Assembly (NCBI GenBank): GCA_025358205.1
Contig: JANYKG010000021.1
Location: 1 to 33,502 of the forward strand
Source: Armatimonadota bacterium
GTDB taxonomy: Bacteria > Armatimonadota > UBA5829 > DTJY01
Length of the DNA stretch: 33,502 bases
Reading direction: 5' to 3'
Position numbers and translations under genes: made by a program. Of this stretch, positions 25,400-33,502 are shown piece by piece; within the stretch, counting starts at the first letter, position 1, and the number at the start of each line of letters is the position of its first letter. Below the pieces are notes generated by a model. The model searched no databases, had not been told where the DNA came from, and saw only the letters and a list, made by a program, of their open reading frames with translations.

Positions 25400-26393
25400 T
25401 CACCTCCATCTCACCTTGCTGCTCCACCTTGACAGATCTTGCAGACCACTGCTGGAGAGTTCTGGTGACAATCTCCTTCATGTCAGAACCGGGCTGTTCC
25501 AAGACATACTGGCGGAATGCCGTTGTTCCAAACTCCTCCACTTCCGCGAAATTCGATCCGAGTAGTCGTTTGGCCAGTGTTGCCGGGGAATGGCCGAGAG
25601 ACACATTAATACGGCGTTCGTATCTTTCAAACCACTCAGTCAACCGCGCTCTGGTTGGTTCAGGCAGGTTCATGCGAACTTGAAAACGCCGCCATACAGC
25701 GCGGTCGAGGAGTTCCGCATGATTTGTGGCACCGATCACCATGACATGACTTGGCAGGCTGTCGATCTGGAGAAGCAATGAACTGACAACCCGTTTGATC
25801 TCCCCTGTCTCGTGGGTGTCTCCGCGCTCCTTGCCGAGGGTCTCGAACTCGTCAAAGAAAAGGACGCATTTCCTAGTAGCAGCATATTCGAAGAGTTTCC
25901 GCAGACGAACCGCAGTCTCACCAAGATATGTGCCGACCACGCTCTCGTATCGGACAACCAAGAGGGGTACGAGCAAAGCTTCTGCGATGGCTTCTGCCAA
26001 AGACGTTTTCCCATTTCCGGGAGGCCCGATGAGAAGCAGGCGATTGCGGGGTTCTAGGTTATAGGACCGCAACAAATCGGAGCGATGGTGCTCCTGCACA
26101 AGACCCTGGCAGATCTGAATGACGTGATCGGGCAGTATAAGGTCAGCCAGTTTCCATTTTGGCATGATCTCGTGAACCATGTTTGCCATGCGCTGGTCGA
26201 GCATGGGCATGCCGTTTGGTACAGGACGGTCCACCGGCGTACTGTTCAGTATCTCCTCAAGTCTTTCGGCCAGCACTTGGTGCTGCTTGGATCGTTCCTC
26301 CGCTATAATGGCCTCAATGACCTTGCGCAATGTAGCCTTGTCACCCTGAATGCCTGACTGAACCAGGCGGATCAGTAGGTCCGCTCTAGCCAT
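25389..26393 (-). CDS. AAA ATPase partnered with the subtilase, IetA-like
   Basis: A 334-residue classical AAA ATPase with one nucleotide-binding domain. Walker A is GPPGNGKTS at 123-131, Walker B is CVLFFDEFETLG at about 176-187, sensor 1 is IGATNH at about 220-225, and arginine fingers lie in RAVWRRF at about 231-237. The pore-loop-like segment YLGETAVRLRKLF (about 156-168) resembles FtsH/spastin-type remodellers, and residues 1-85 form a helical partner-binding region. It overlaps the S8 protease gene by 11 nt, so the pair looks like an IetAS unit: an ATP-driven unfoldase or sensor controlling a protease. GGAGG (26400-26404 complement) precedes the ATG, and the methyltransferase stop overlaps it by one base (TAATG). 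A role as a general protein-quality factor is the less likely alternative. Confidence 0.9.
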   Translation of the reverse strand: MARADLLIRLVQSGIQGDKATLRKVIEAIIAEERSKQHQVLAERLEEILNSTPVDRPVPNGMPMLDQRMANMVHEIMPKWKLADLILPDHVIQICQGLVQEHHRSDLLRSYNLEPRNRLLLIGPPGNGKTSLAEAIAEALLVPLLVVRYESVVGTYLGETAVRLRKLFEYAATRKCVLFFDEFETLGKERGDTHETGEIKRVVSSLLLQIDSLPSHVMVIGATNHAELLDRAVWRRFQVRMNLPEPTRARLTEWFERYERRINVSLGHSPATLAKRLLGSNFAEVEEFGTTAFRQYVLEQPGSDMKEIVTRTLQQWSARSVKVEQQGEMEVNDA

Positions 26394-29119
26394 TAGTTAC
26401 CTCCCATCCTGGTCACCGCTTGATCGTACCACATCAACAGCTTCGGATCTTCCTGGAGCACGGCGTCAGGTATCTTGTTTGCGACTTCAATGATCGTTTG
26501 GTAGTCTCGGTCTTGCCAAGCTCTTCTGAACCCAGCACGGACGGCCTCCAATCGGAAAACTTTCAGCTTTCGCTGCGCAGACTGCCGATAGTCCTCGAAC
26601 TCTCTGAGCAGGGTGCGCTCACGCAGCTTTTCCAAGTCGCCTGCCTTGTTGGGATCAGGCACATACCAGCGATCCTTGGCTTTGTTCTGAAGATCTGGAT
26701 CATCCTTGGTCAGATTGCGCATCTCACGGAAGTCCGTAGAAAGGTAACTGTGGATCTGGCTTGGCACATCGCCCTTGCCGTCATAACGGAGGAAATTCTG
26801 CTCCAGCAGATCCGAGAGTTCCAGTGCCTTCTCGTGCTTTGCCCATCCGCCAATCTCTCTCATGAACTGCGGGTGCATATCCTGGAATGTCTGCGGCTTC
26901 TTCGTGAGTTGTTGTTTCAGCCACTGGATGGCCGACGATTCATCCGTCACGAATAGATCAAGCTGCAGAACCTCGCTCACGGTCATCCGCTTTCGGTCGT
27001 ACTCGGCAACCTGATCGGACATGAAGTACATCCCGTCCCGGACTGGGAACCTCTGCTCTAGTCCAGCATAGAATTCTGCTGCGGACGCTGGCACAGAAAA
27101 ACCCCTCTGGACATGGAATGCGACCATACGGTCGAAAAGCAGGTAGTTCTGACGTTCCACAACAACCTGAGCTTTGCCATCGTCCGCAACGAATACGGGC
27201 AATTGCGTCAAGTGAGTGCGTATGAAATCCCAGACTCCTGCCTCAGTACCGGCATCAAGCTTGAAGCGCTCCTCAAGTCCGCCGTTCGGCCTGTAGGCTG
27301 AGATGACGAGGTCCTGTTTGGCGATGTTTGCATGTGTTCCCTGCAGCATGGTGATCTTCCTACGATCCAGTACGCGGACATCGGCAATAACCAGTCCTGC
27401 CTGCCACAAAGCGGTCTGAATCGCTTGCCACACCGAGTTGTTGGAATTGTGGAACTCGATTGTGACCCATCGGCCAGGTTTGAGCACGCGGTAGATCTCG
27501 TGAAGAGCACGTGTCATTAACTGACGATAGCTGTCCAAGTCCTTGTGCTGTGTACTATTCTGGATCGCCTCCGGCTCTGCATTCGTGAAGACTCCGAGCC
27601 AGTATTCGTTCAGGAAGTTGAGTTCCGAATACATAAGGTTGGCACCGAACGGAGGGTCAATAAAGACATAGTCTATGCTATCATCTGGGATCTGTGACAC
27701 TGCCGTAGCCGACTGTGTACTAACGATGTAGTGCTGAGTAGCCAGCATCCGAGCGCACTTCCTGTGAGTAGGCACTTTGTCTCTCAAGTAGGCGATGGGC
27801 TCTCTCTCCACCTGCAACGGAGGCATATAGAGAGTGCCTGAGAACGGCCCAACGACCCCGCTACCGTTCTTCGTTGGGATAAACCTGTTCATCCGTGTAA
27901 GACGGTTCAAGAGCGACGTGAACACGAAGAGACCGTAGTTCCCATATGCGCCTACCAGAGCTTCACGCACGTCGCAGGCTATGCATAGGACTCTGGCATC
28001 GAAGAACTGGTGCACGTGTGTCATTCCGAAGTGGTAGCCAGACCGATACATGTCCCCCCTAATGAGCTCACGAGGAGTTGGTAAACCTGCTGGCAATCTT
28101 GACTCATATTCTCCGGCAATGCGCACATCCTGTTCATCAGGATCCTTTTCCCTGCGACCATCTATTGCCTCATGATTGATGAGGACGAGTTCGCGCTTGA
28201 TGCGTTCAGCAGGCGCAGCTAACACTGCATCGAAGTAGGATTCATGCACCTTCTGGCACGTTAGACTACTGATGGCAGCTCCGCAATGGGGGCACCCGAA
28301 TTCCTTATGCATTTTGCCTGTCTGGATCTCCACGCCATTTCCCCAGAAAACAACCTCGTGTGAGCAATCGGGGCAGTATACTATGTCGCTCCAAACGCCG
28401 AACTGAATGTGGGCTTGCTTGCCGTTCACCAGGGTCACTATTCCGTCCCTGTGTTTCTCCTCAAGTGTCCTAATAATCGATTCCACACCAGGAAGGGCGC
28501 GCCTAGCATCCGGCACAAGGTAGTTATGATTGATGAAACCACAGATCGGTGACAGGTCTATACAGATAGGGATTCTTCCGGCCAACGAGGCCGCTACACC
28601 CGTCATACCACTACCGGCGAAAACATCGAGCACAAGGTCTCCCGGCTCAGTGAAATGATCAATGAAATGCGATATCGACTTGTAAGGCACCTTGGTATGG
28701 TAGCTGTGTAACTTGTAGATCGGATCGTTCTTTCCCTCACTAACATCCACAGCGAATGGTTCTCTATGGTACGGCGTGTTCGGGTCGTACGGTTTGCCGT
28801 GGTGCGCAATGAACTCAGCGATGAATGGATTCGGACAGGCCGTGTAGTACGGCGGATCCGACAGACGCAAGATGTCCTCATCGCTGCCGAGCGGGAAGCC
28901 TTCGATCTTCCTGAACTCGGTGTCCTGCAGCTTCTCCCGCAGCTTCCCGAGGAAATAAGCCCGGCGGGCGTCATCACTCTCGAACGTCATCCCAAGGCAT
29001 TCCACACGCGCAGACTCATTGGCTAACTGCTCAGGAGTCTTGTCGATCAGGTTCATTTGCCCATCTTCTCCTATGAACAATCCACCCGTGGCTGAGCTAG
29101 ATCGTCGGCGTTTGCTCAT
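26393..29119 (-). CDS. PglX-type adenine/cytosine-N DNA methyltransferase with zinc ribbon (COG1743/DUF1156-like, PglXI candidate)
   Basis: A 908-residue DNA methyltransferase, the probable modification arm that marks self DNA. The S-adenosylmethionine-binding motif is VLDVFAGSGMTGVAA (about 163-177). The catalytic motif is FIDPPFGANLMYSE (487-500), with DPPF at 488-491 diagnostic of N6-adenine or N4-cytosine methylation. Between them is a zinc ribbon with CPDC (249-252) and CPHC (276-279). Near the N-terminus DPPYYTACPNPF (88-99) is a second DPPY-like sequence that is conserved in my memory of this subfamily. COG1743-type enzymes are the methylases (PglXI) of type 3 BREX. The last 300 residues, after about 600, have no recognised domain and may mediate specificity or complex assembly. 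Its ATG overlaps the preceding stop as ATGA. Confidence 0.88.
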   Translation of the reverse strand: MSKRRRSSSATGGLFIGEDGQMNLIDKTPEQLANESARVECLGMTFESDDARRAYFLGKLREKLQDTEFRKIEGFPLGSDEDILRLSDPPYYTACPNPFIAEFIAHHGKPYDPNTPYHREPFAVDVSEGKNDPIYKLHSYHTKVPYKSISHFIDHFTEPGDLVLDVFAGSGMTGVAASLAGRIPICIDLSPICGFINHNYLVPDARRALPGVESIIRTLEEKHRDGIVTLVNGKQAHIQFGVWSDIVYCPDCSHEVVFWGNGVEIQTGKMHKEFGCPHCGAAISSLTCQKVHESYFDAVLAAPAERIKRELVLINHEAIDGRREKDPDEQDVRIAGEYESRLPAGLPTPRELIRGDMYRSGYHFGMTHVHQFFDARVLCIACDVREALVGAYGNYGLFVFTSLLNRLTRMNRFIPTKNGSGVVGPFSGTLYMPPLQVEREPIAYLRDKVPTHRKCARMLATQHYIVSTQSATAVSQIPDDSIDYVFIDPPFGANLMYSELNFLNEYWLGVFTNAEPEAIQNSTQHKDLDSYRQLMTRALHEIYRVLKPGRWVTIEFHNSNNSVWQAIQTALWQAGLVIADVRVLDRRKITMLQGTHANIAKQDLVISAYRPNGGLEERFKLDAGTEAGVWDFIRTHLTQLPVFVADDGKAQVVVERQNYLLFDRMVAFHVQRGFSVPASAAEFYAGLEQRFPVRDGMYFMSDQVAEYDRKRMTVSEVLQLDLFVTDESSAIQWLKQQLTKKPQTFQDMHPQFMREIGGWAKHEKALELSDLLEQNFLRYDGKGDVPSQIHSYLSTDFREMRNLTKDDPDLQNKAKDRWYVPDPNKAGDLEKLRERTLLREFEDYRQSAQRKLKVFRLEAVRAGFRRAWQDRDYQTIIEVANKIPDAVLQEDPKLLMWYDQAVTRMGGN

Positions 29120-30951
29120 TTCTCATCTCCATTGCCAGTCTTTGCATTCGTGGAAAGACGTCTCGCCTTGAGCTCGACTCCCGCCTCTGTTAGCACATAA
29201 GCTTGCCCCGGGTGATTCGGCTGCTCAGGGTATTTCAGCCGTAAGATGTTGCCTAGGAGCATTGGCTTCAGGTGCTTTCGCACAAAGAATGATCTGTGTG
29301 TCAGTTTCAGGTGCTCCATTATGCTATCAAGCGATTGTGGAACGTCGCAGAGCATCAGGATTCGCCACTGAGTCTCGCTTAGCTCCTTGAGAACTACACC
29401 TTGGTCAGTGACCAACTCCTCTCGATTCCTAGGAACTTGGTCAGTGACTAAGTTCGCTTCAGGCGTTTCAGGTTGGTCACTCTTGACCGTCCGGGGCGCG
29501 AATCTCCCTTTGAAGTGTTCCTTGACGATATAATGCGCCTGATGAGAGCCGTCGACACGGTCAATCAGCGACTGCACGACCAACCTATCAAGTAGTTCCT
29601 GGGCATCCGGCGAGCTGAGTCCCGTTACCGCCTTCACATCCACGAGCCCAACCAAGTCTTGTCGACAAGCGAGGGCAAAAACGGCCGCTTCAGCTTTGCT
29701 TAGGCGAACGCCTATGCCCGCCTGGAGTAACACCTGCTCCTCTGTGAGCAGCTCCTGCTTCGGTAGCACTATCTCGAATGAGCCACCAGCCTTGTCATTG
29801 CGTATCTCCGGAGGAATCCTGCCCAACTCGCGCCAGCTCTTGAATATCGCCCGGACACCAGTTCCAGCTTGCTCGCTGAAGCCAATCCTGCGGAAGGCAT
29901 TGACTATTCGAGGATTGCGGACCGGTTTCTGACCCGGTTCCAGAAGCTCCTCTGTTGAAGAGTCCCCAGGATTCCACAGGACCGTGCAATCCCGGTAGAA
30001 CTGCACAACCGGAATGCGCTTGTGGTCTCCATAGTCCTGATGAATCAGCAGGTTAATAACCGCTTCGCGCATGGCGATGTAGTCCGGCGGCGTGTCGTCG
30101 CGCTGCAGTGTCTTCGAGTCAACGGAGAAGGGATTCTCGCTGTTCTTTCCATAGCGCTGAACAAAGCCACGCCACGCCTGAATGATATTGGCCTCGACGA
30201 CCAAGCGGTCATCCCAGCGCTTGCTGGGTAACTCATCAAATCTGCTGATGTTAACCCACTGGCAATCGAGCACGGGTCTTGGGAGCACCTGTCGAACGAC
30301 TTGCTCAGCGCCGAATACGAGAATTCCCGCCCTCGTAGGCAAAAGCTTTTCGGGTAGCTCTTTGACGAGTCCCCAGTGGTGAAGATACTCCAAATCTGTG
30401 AGCGTATCGTCATTACCCGGATGGAGGTTTCGATACCATTGGACCGAGTCGCTATCAAAGCAATGCTCAGGATCGAAGTCAAGAGTCTCACCATCGTACT
30501 CATCGCCTGCGGCGTCGCGCAGGAACCGATGGATCTCGTCCATAGTGCACTTCTCATCGCAGGCACCACGGCGGACGTATGAGCGCTTGATATCGCCGTT
30601 CAGGCATACCGGCTTGTCTTGACGCCGAGCCTCTGGAATGCGAAATACTAGTAGTGTTTTACTTTCATGGGACAGCATCTGTTCGTCCGGATTGACTACC
30701 AAGCCGAGCTTGTCCCCTGCACGCAAACACGATAGGAAGTCATTCTGAACCTTGTCTACTTCTATTACTCCGACGATATCGTAGGTCCCGCTCGCCTCCT
30801 TGATGCCAAAGACAAGCCAGCCTCCAGAAGTATTGGAGAATGCCGAGACAGTCTCATAGGCAGAATCAGACACTTGCTTCTGTGCCGCCTTGAACTCCAC
30901 ATCCGTCCATTCATAGCCCTTGAGCCTTTCGAGCAGTTCATCTTTGGTCAT
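29116..30951 (-). CDS. AlbA_2 (Schlafen AAA_4-like) protein with GHKL-type ATPase region and winged helices
   Basis: A 611-residue protein of the group often mis-named RecG-like helicase. The N-terminal AlbA_2 domain (about 10-145) shows EWTDVEFKAA and the conserved AFSNTSGGWLVFGI (about 37-50), with SYVRRGA at about 124-130. A GHKL-like ATP-binding region follows, with MREAVINLLIHQDYGDH at about 300-316 and an ATP-lid-like FSEQAGTGVRAIF. Two winged-helix-like domains lie at about 410-480 and 535-600. They are joined by a linker with LVTDQ repeats, encoded by palindromic DNA at 29401-29488. It has no helicase motifs. Such proteins act as transcriptional regulators or nucleic-acid binders, and related Schlafen domains cleave RNA; which applies here is unknown. 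It lies between the BrxC-like and PglX-like genes (5-bp gap, 4-nt overlap), so it belongs to the operon. Confidence 0.82.
   Translation of the reverse strand: MTKDELLERLKGYEWTDVEFKAAQKQVSDSAYETVSAFSNTSGGWLVFGIKEASGTYDIVGVIEVDKVQNDFLSCLRAGDKLGLVVNPDEQMLSHESKTLLVFRIPEARRQDKPVCLNGDIKRSYVRRGACDEKCTMDEIHRFLRDAAGDEYDGETLDFDPEHCFDSDSVQWYRNLHPGNDDTLTDLEYLHHWGLVKELPEKLLPTRAGILVFGAEQVVRQVLPRPVLDCQWVNISRFDELPSKRWDDRLVVEANIIQAWRGFVQRYGKNSENPFSVDSKTLQRDDTPPDYIAMREAVINLLIHQDYGDHKRIPVVQFYRDCTVLWNPGDSSTEELLEPGQKPVRNPRIVNAFRRIGFSEQAGTGVRAIFKSWRELGRIPPEIRNDKAGGSFEIVLPKQELLTEEQVLLQAGIGVRLSKAEAAVFALACRQDLVGLVDVKAVTGLSSPDAQELLDRLVVQSLIDRVDGSHQAHYIVKEHFKGRFAPRTVKSDQPETPEANLVTDQVPRNREELVTDQGVVLKELSETQWRILMLCDVPQSLDSIMEHLKLTHRSFFVRKHLKPMLLGNILRLKYPEQPNHPGQAYVLTEAGVELKARRLSTNAKTGNGDEK
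29401..29488. repeat. Three intragenic palindromes encoding the TDQ-rich linker
   Basis: TTGGTCAGTGACCAA (29401-29415) is a perfect 15-bp odd palindrome. A copy with one mismatch, TTGGTCAGTGACTAA, is at 29437-29451, starting 36 bp later, and a looser GGTCA/TGACC pair lies at 29475-29488. They code for the (T/S)DQ repeats of the AlbA_2 protein linker. They may simply reflect codon use of a short peptide repeat that is common in this family, or a regulatory or slippage-prone site. Confidence 0.6.
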
Positions 30952-30956
30952 ATCGT

Positions 30957-33502
30957 CTACTCCAGCACTATCCGGACTTTGTTCGCATCCTTACCCTTGG
31001 CTAGTTCCGCGAGGAAGTCCTCGAACCGACCGCGCAATTCAGAAGGAGTCGCGGGCGATCCGCCCTTCAGTAGTGCCACGCGTAGCTCGTCCGACTTGAC
31101 GGCCACTTTGCTCAGGCCGGACAGCACCTCTTGCACCGCGTGGATGAAGTCCTGGCTAAGGCTCTCTGGCAAGCTCCTAGACGTCAAGAAACCGTCCACC
31201 AGCGTCTTTGCGTCAGGCTTGAGAAGACTGAGGTTCTCACGGGTCACCGGATCCTCGAGATTCGCAAGGAGCGTGTTTGTCCACCCGGAAACCAAAGCAT
31301 CCAGTTCACCATCCAAGCCCGAGAACACTGTGCTGGCAGATGTCAGCACGAATTCAGCGCTGGGTCTGAAACCACAGTGAGGACAGACCGGGTTAGCGAG
31401 CAGTTCCTGTTCAGTCAAAGCGAAGCATGATCTCAGCTCGGCCAGCTTATCTTGGAAGTCAATTAGCTGCTGACGAGGCATCAGGTCTATCGTGGATAGC
31501 TTCTGAAGTCGACCCAGACGGTCGTCCTGCGTCAACTGCGCTTTGCGCTTATCCTCGTTAGTGCCAAGTCTCGCCTTCGAGTGCAACGATATGTAGGTGG
31601 TCACGTACGTCGACTTTAGATCCGTGAGCTTCTGAGTAACCTGCTGACGAAATGTCGGTTCGGCACGCTTTGCGTGATCCAGCAGTTGGGCTAATACATC
31701 GTCGCGATCTGACTTCATCTTCGCGGTCCATCCGCTATCCATCGGCAGGACGGCCTCTGCAGTAGACAGGTACGCAGCAGTACCGCCGAGATCGACGGCA
31801 AGCGCCTGCAGCACCTCGATCTCACCGAGTACCTCCAGACCGGCCCGTCTTGAGGCTACGTCTGCAACGTCGTATCGAAAGTTCTTCAGTTTGCCCGGTG
31901 ACGAGTAAGCCTGCAACGACTCAAGAAATGTCTTTACGTCTTCGAGGCGTCCACGGTATTGCTGTGACTCCTCTTCTCCAATCAACGTGCGGCCCCAGAA
32001 CGGTATGTTTCCTTGCAGACTCTGCTGCGCCCTCACGAGCCTGTCTACCCTCTGAACCACGGCCACCTGCATCTGCTGAACGGCCTTGTCCGCCGAATCG
32101 CCGCCCAGCGTGATATCATTTGCCAGACCAGGAGGGAGACTCAGCACTTCGAAGAGCGCCTTGAGAGCGGCCAAGTTCCATTCCTTCGGCCTTTCCACAT
32201 GCTTGAAGTTCGCCAGATCATCAATCGCCGTACCCGCCAGCACTGCGAGGTTTGAAGAGTCAAACTTCGACCCGGGAATCGCCACAACGAGCTGTCCATC
32301 GTAGATAAGCCCAGCCAACAGCACTACAACCCATTCAGGCTCCAATCGAAGAGTCCCTGGGGCCATATACTCAACGCCCAAAACATCCTGAATGATCTCG
32401 GATCTGTTCAGCACCTGACCTTGTCCCTTTTGGCTGAGCAAGTTCCTGACAAAGCCAGCGTATTTCGAATTGGAGGAATCCAGCCTATCGCCATCCAGAA
32501 GCTCAAGTGCATCCAGCACGGCGGTGGCTTGTTTTGTCCTAGCCGCGCCACCGATGGCTCTCAGGGCATCCTGCGCTGCCTGGCTGCGATTGGCCCCAGT
32601 TACCAGTACGGAGAATACCGGGTAGTCAGGAGCATCGTCCTCAAAATGGGCGGAGAAACAAACCGATGCGACCGCATTCACAATGTCTCTCACGTTGGCG
32701 GTGCCACCACTTGCACCAAGCCTCCCCTTTACCCAGTTGAGCAAAGACTTCGTCTTGCCTTGGTACGTCACATCAAAGGCGGTCGTGATATGCTCTTGCA
32801 GCCACTTGACCAAATCACGCAGGAAGTCAGATGCCTTGGACTCGTAGACTGATTTTGCCTGCCCGGACGAGGTGGACGCCAGATCAAGTGCAGCGGCATA
32901 CGATTTTAGTTTTGTTCTGAAATCGTCATCTGCTCCAGTAAGGCTAAAGAACACCTCATCAGCATTCTTCTCATCCCTGTAGTGCGGAGCGTCGTATAAC
33001 TGTATGAAGTAGAGGTAGAAATCGCGCGCCGGTACGGCTGTGGATCGTTCATTGGGTGCTCCGAAGAAGAGATAGCCCTGCCTCGTAGCGCGACGTTCTG
33101 TCCATTCCACTTCATACTGCCAAATCCGGTAACCGGTAACATACGTCTGATCTGTCAACTCCATCACACGCTTGAGCGCTTCATAGTAGTAACGATCCAA
33201 CTGCGAAGACTCGAGACTCTCGGCCCTTTTGTCGATAAGGGCGTCATAGTCGTCCGTCTTCTTCAGGTCCAGATAGAACTGCCGGTTGTCTTGATTCGAT
33301 GATATGAACTGCCCGCTGACAGTCTTGTGGATCTCTCGCAGAACCGTCTCCACTAGAGATAGCAGATCATCCGCAGGTTCGCCTCCGAGGTCTTCAATGC
33401 CTGGTTGATACAGACAAAGGCCATCGCGAAGCTCATCAGGTGTTGCGCCCATCGGCGAGTAGATATCTCCGGTAGTAAGCCGGTGAACGGAAAGCCCGTG
33501 AA
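30957..33502 (-). CDS. DUF6079 family protein, BrxC/PglY-like ATPase of BREX (N-terminal part off-window)
   Basis: The C-terminal 847 residues of a DUF6079 protein, a large P-loop ATPase family found beside pglX and pglZ in BREX/Pgl systems (PglY, BrxC). The frame is open to the window edge, and upstream of the ATG at 33452 it encodes [20 protein letters not shown], the conserved linker after the ATPase core; 33452 is therefore not the real start and the Walker motifs lie off-window. Recognisable family blocks are [36 protein letters not shown] and [19 protein letters not shown]. Near the C-terminus is a zinc-knuckle-like [12 protein letters not shown] (fragment about 720). It is the first gene of the operon visible here, 5 bp before the AlbA_2 gene. 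A brxF-like gene and the promoter would be expected to the right. Confidence 0.85.
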   Translation of the reverse strand, partial: HGLSVHRLTTGDIYSPMGATPDELRDGLCLYQPGIEDLGGEPADDLLSLVETVLREIHKTVSGQFISSNQDNRQFYLDLKKTDDYDALIDKRAESLESSQLDRYYYEALKRVMELTDQTYVTGYRIWQYEVEWTERRATRQGYLFFGAPNERSTAVPARDFYLYFIQLYDAPHYRDEKNADEVFFSLTGADDDFRTKLKSYAAALDLASTSSGQAKSVYESKASDFLRDLVKWLQEHITTAFDVTYQGKTKSLLNWVKGRLGASGGTANVRDIVNAVASVCFSAHFEDDAPDYPVFSVLVTGANRSQAAQDALRAIGGAARTKQATAVLDALELLDGDRLDSSNSKYAGFVRNLLSQKGQGQVLNRSEIIQDVLGVEYMAPGTLRLEPEWVVVLLAGLIYDGQLVVAIPGSKFDSSNLAVLAGTAIDDLANFKHVERPKEWNLAALKALFEVLSLPPGLANDITLGGDSADKAVQQMQVAVVQRVDRLVRAQQSLQGNIPFWGRTLIGEEESQQYRGRLEDVKTFLESLQAYSSPGKLKNFRYDVADVASRRAGLEVLGEIEVLQALAVDLGGTAAYLSTAEAVLPMDSGWTAKMKSDRDDVLAQLLDHAKRAEPTFRQQVTQKLTDLKSTYVTTYISLHSKARLGTNEDKRKAQLTQDDRLGRLQKLSTIDLMPRQQLIDFQDKLAELRSCFALTEQELLANPVCPHCGFRPSAEFVLTSASTVFSGLDGELDALVSGWTNTLLANLEDPVTRENLSLLKPDAKTLVDGFLTSRSLPESLSQDFIHAVQEVLSGLSKVAVKSDELRVALLKGGSPATPSELRGRFEDFLAELAKGKDANKVRIVLE

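Noticed and set aside
29116-30951. RecG-type ATP-dependent DNA helicase
   Set aside because: Databases often give this name to AlbA_2 proteins, but no Walker A, DEAD-box or other helicase motif is visible.
12603-33502. DISARM system
   Set aside because: An SNF2 helicase and a methylase are present, but there is no DUF1998 (DrmB), DrmA-type helicase or phospholipase D (DrmC), while PglZ and DUF6079 are present and point to BREX.

Overview
The window comes from a diderm bacterium. It encodes a TolC-type outer-membrane channel, a HlyD/MacA-type adaptor and MacB-type ABC components. Base composition is moderately GC-rich by eye. The phylum cannot be read from the sequence. The DUF134 and FmdE-like genes are of a kind common in anaerobes, so an anaerobic or microaerophilic lineage is plausible, but that is inference.

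Left part, + strand (1-2898): the 3' part of a large serine recombinase, cut by the window edge, is followed by an ATGA-overlapping small helix-turn-helix gene. Next is a DUF134 DNA-binding/zinc-ribbon gene with an exact-consensus sigma70-type promoter (TTGACA, 17 bp, TATAAT) and a near-perfect 16-bp palindrome at the expected transcription start. A GTGA-overlapping FmdE-family gene follows.

Middle part, + strand (2972-12019): a ChrA-family transporter, an ECF sigma factor, a zf-HC2 anti-sigma factor, a small membrane-anchored Spy/CpxP-like protein, and a complete tripartite efflux set (TolC-like channel, HlyD-type adaptor, ABC ATPase, two MacB-type permeases). Tight spacing suggests one or two operons for metal/envelope stress sensing and export.

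Convergent gap (12020-12602): 583 bp with no supportable gene. It holds hairpins and five copies of a short motif related to AAGTCCAAAGGA, including a 12-bp inverted pair and a 30-bp direct repeat.

Right part, - strand (12603-33502): a tightly packed defence-type operon entering from beyond the right edge. In transcription order it encodes a DUF6079 (BrxC/PglY-family) protein (5' part off-window), an AlbA_2/Schlafen-type ATP-binding protein, a PglX-type DNA methyltransferase (COG1743-like), an AAA ATPase plus subtilisin-like protease resembling IetA/IetS, an SNF2/RapA-type helicase, PglZ, and a BrxA-like winged-helix protein. After 77 bp come an SbcD/YhaO-type metallophosphoesterase and an SbcC/YhaN-type ATPase. 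The skeleton BrxC-PglX-helicase-PglZ-BrxA matches type 3 BREX in content and order. The AlbA_2 protein and the IetAS-like pair are interpolated in it and an SbcCD-like pair is appended. This ten-gene composite is the most interesting content of the window: a possible hybrid anti-phage system in which DNA modification, ATP-driven proteolysis and a DNA-end nuclease machine are co-expressed.
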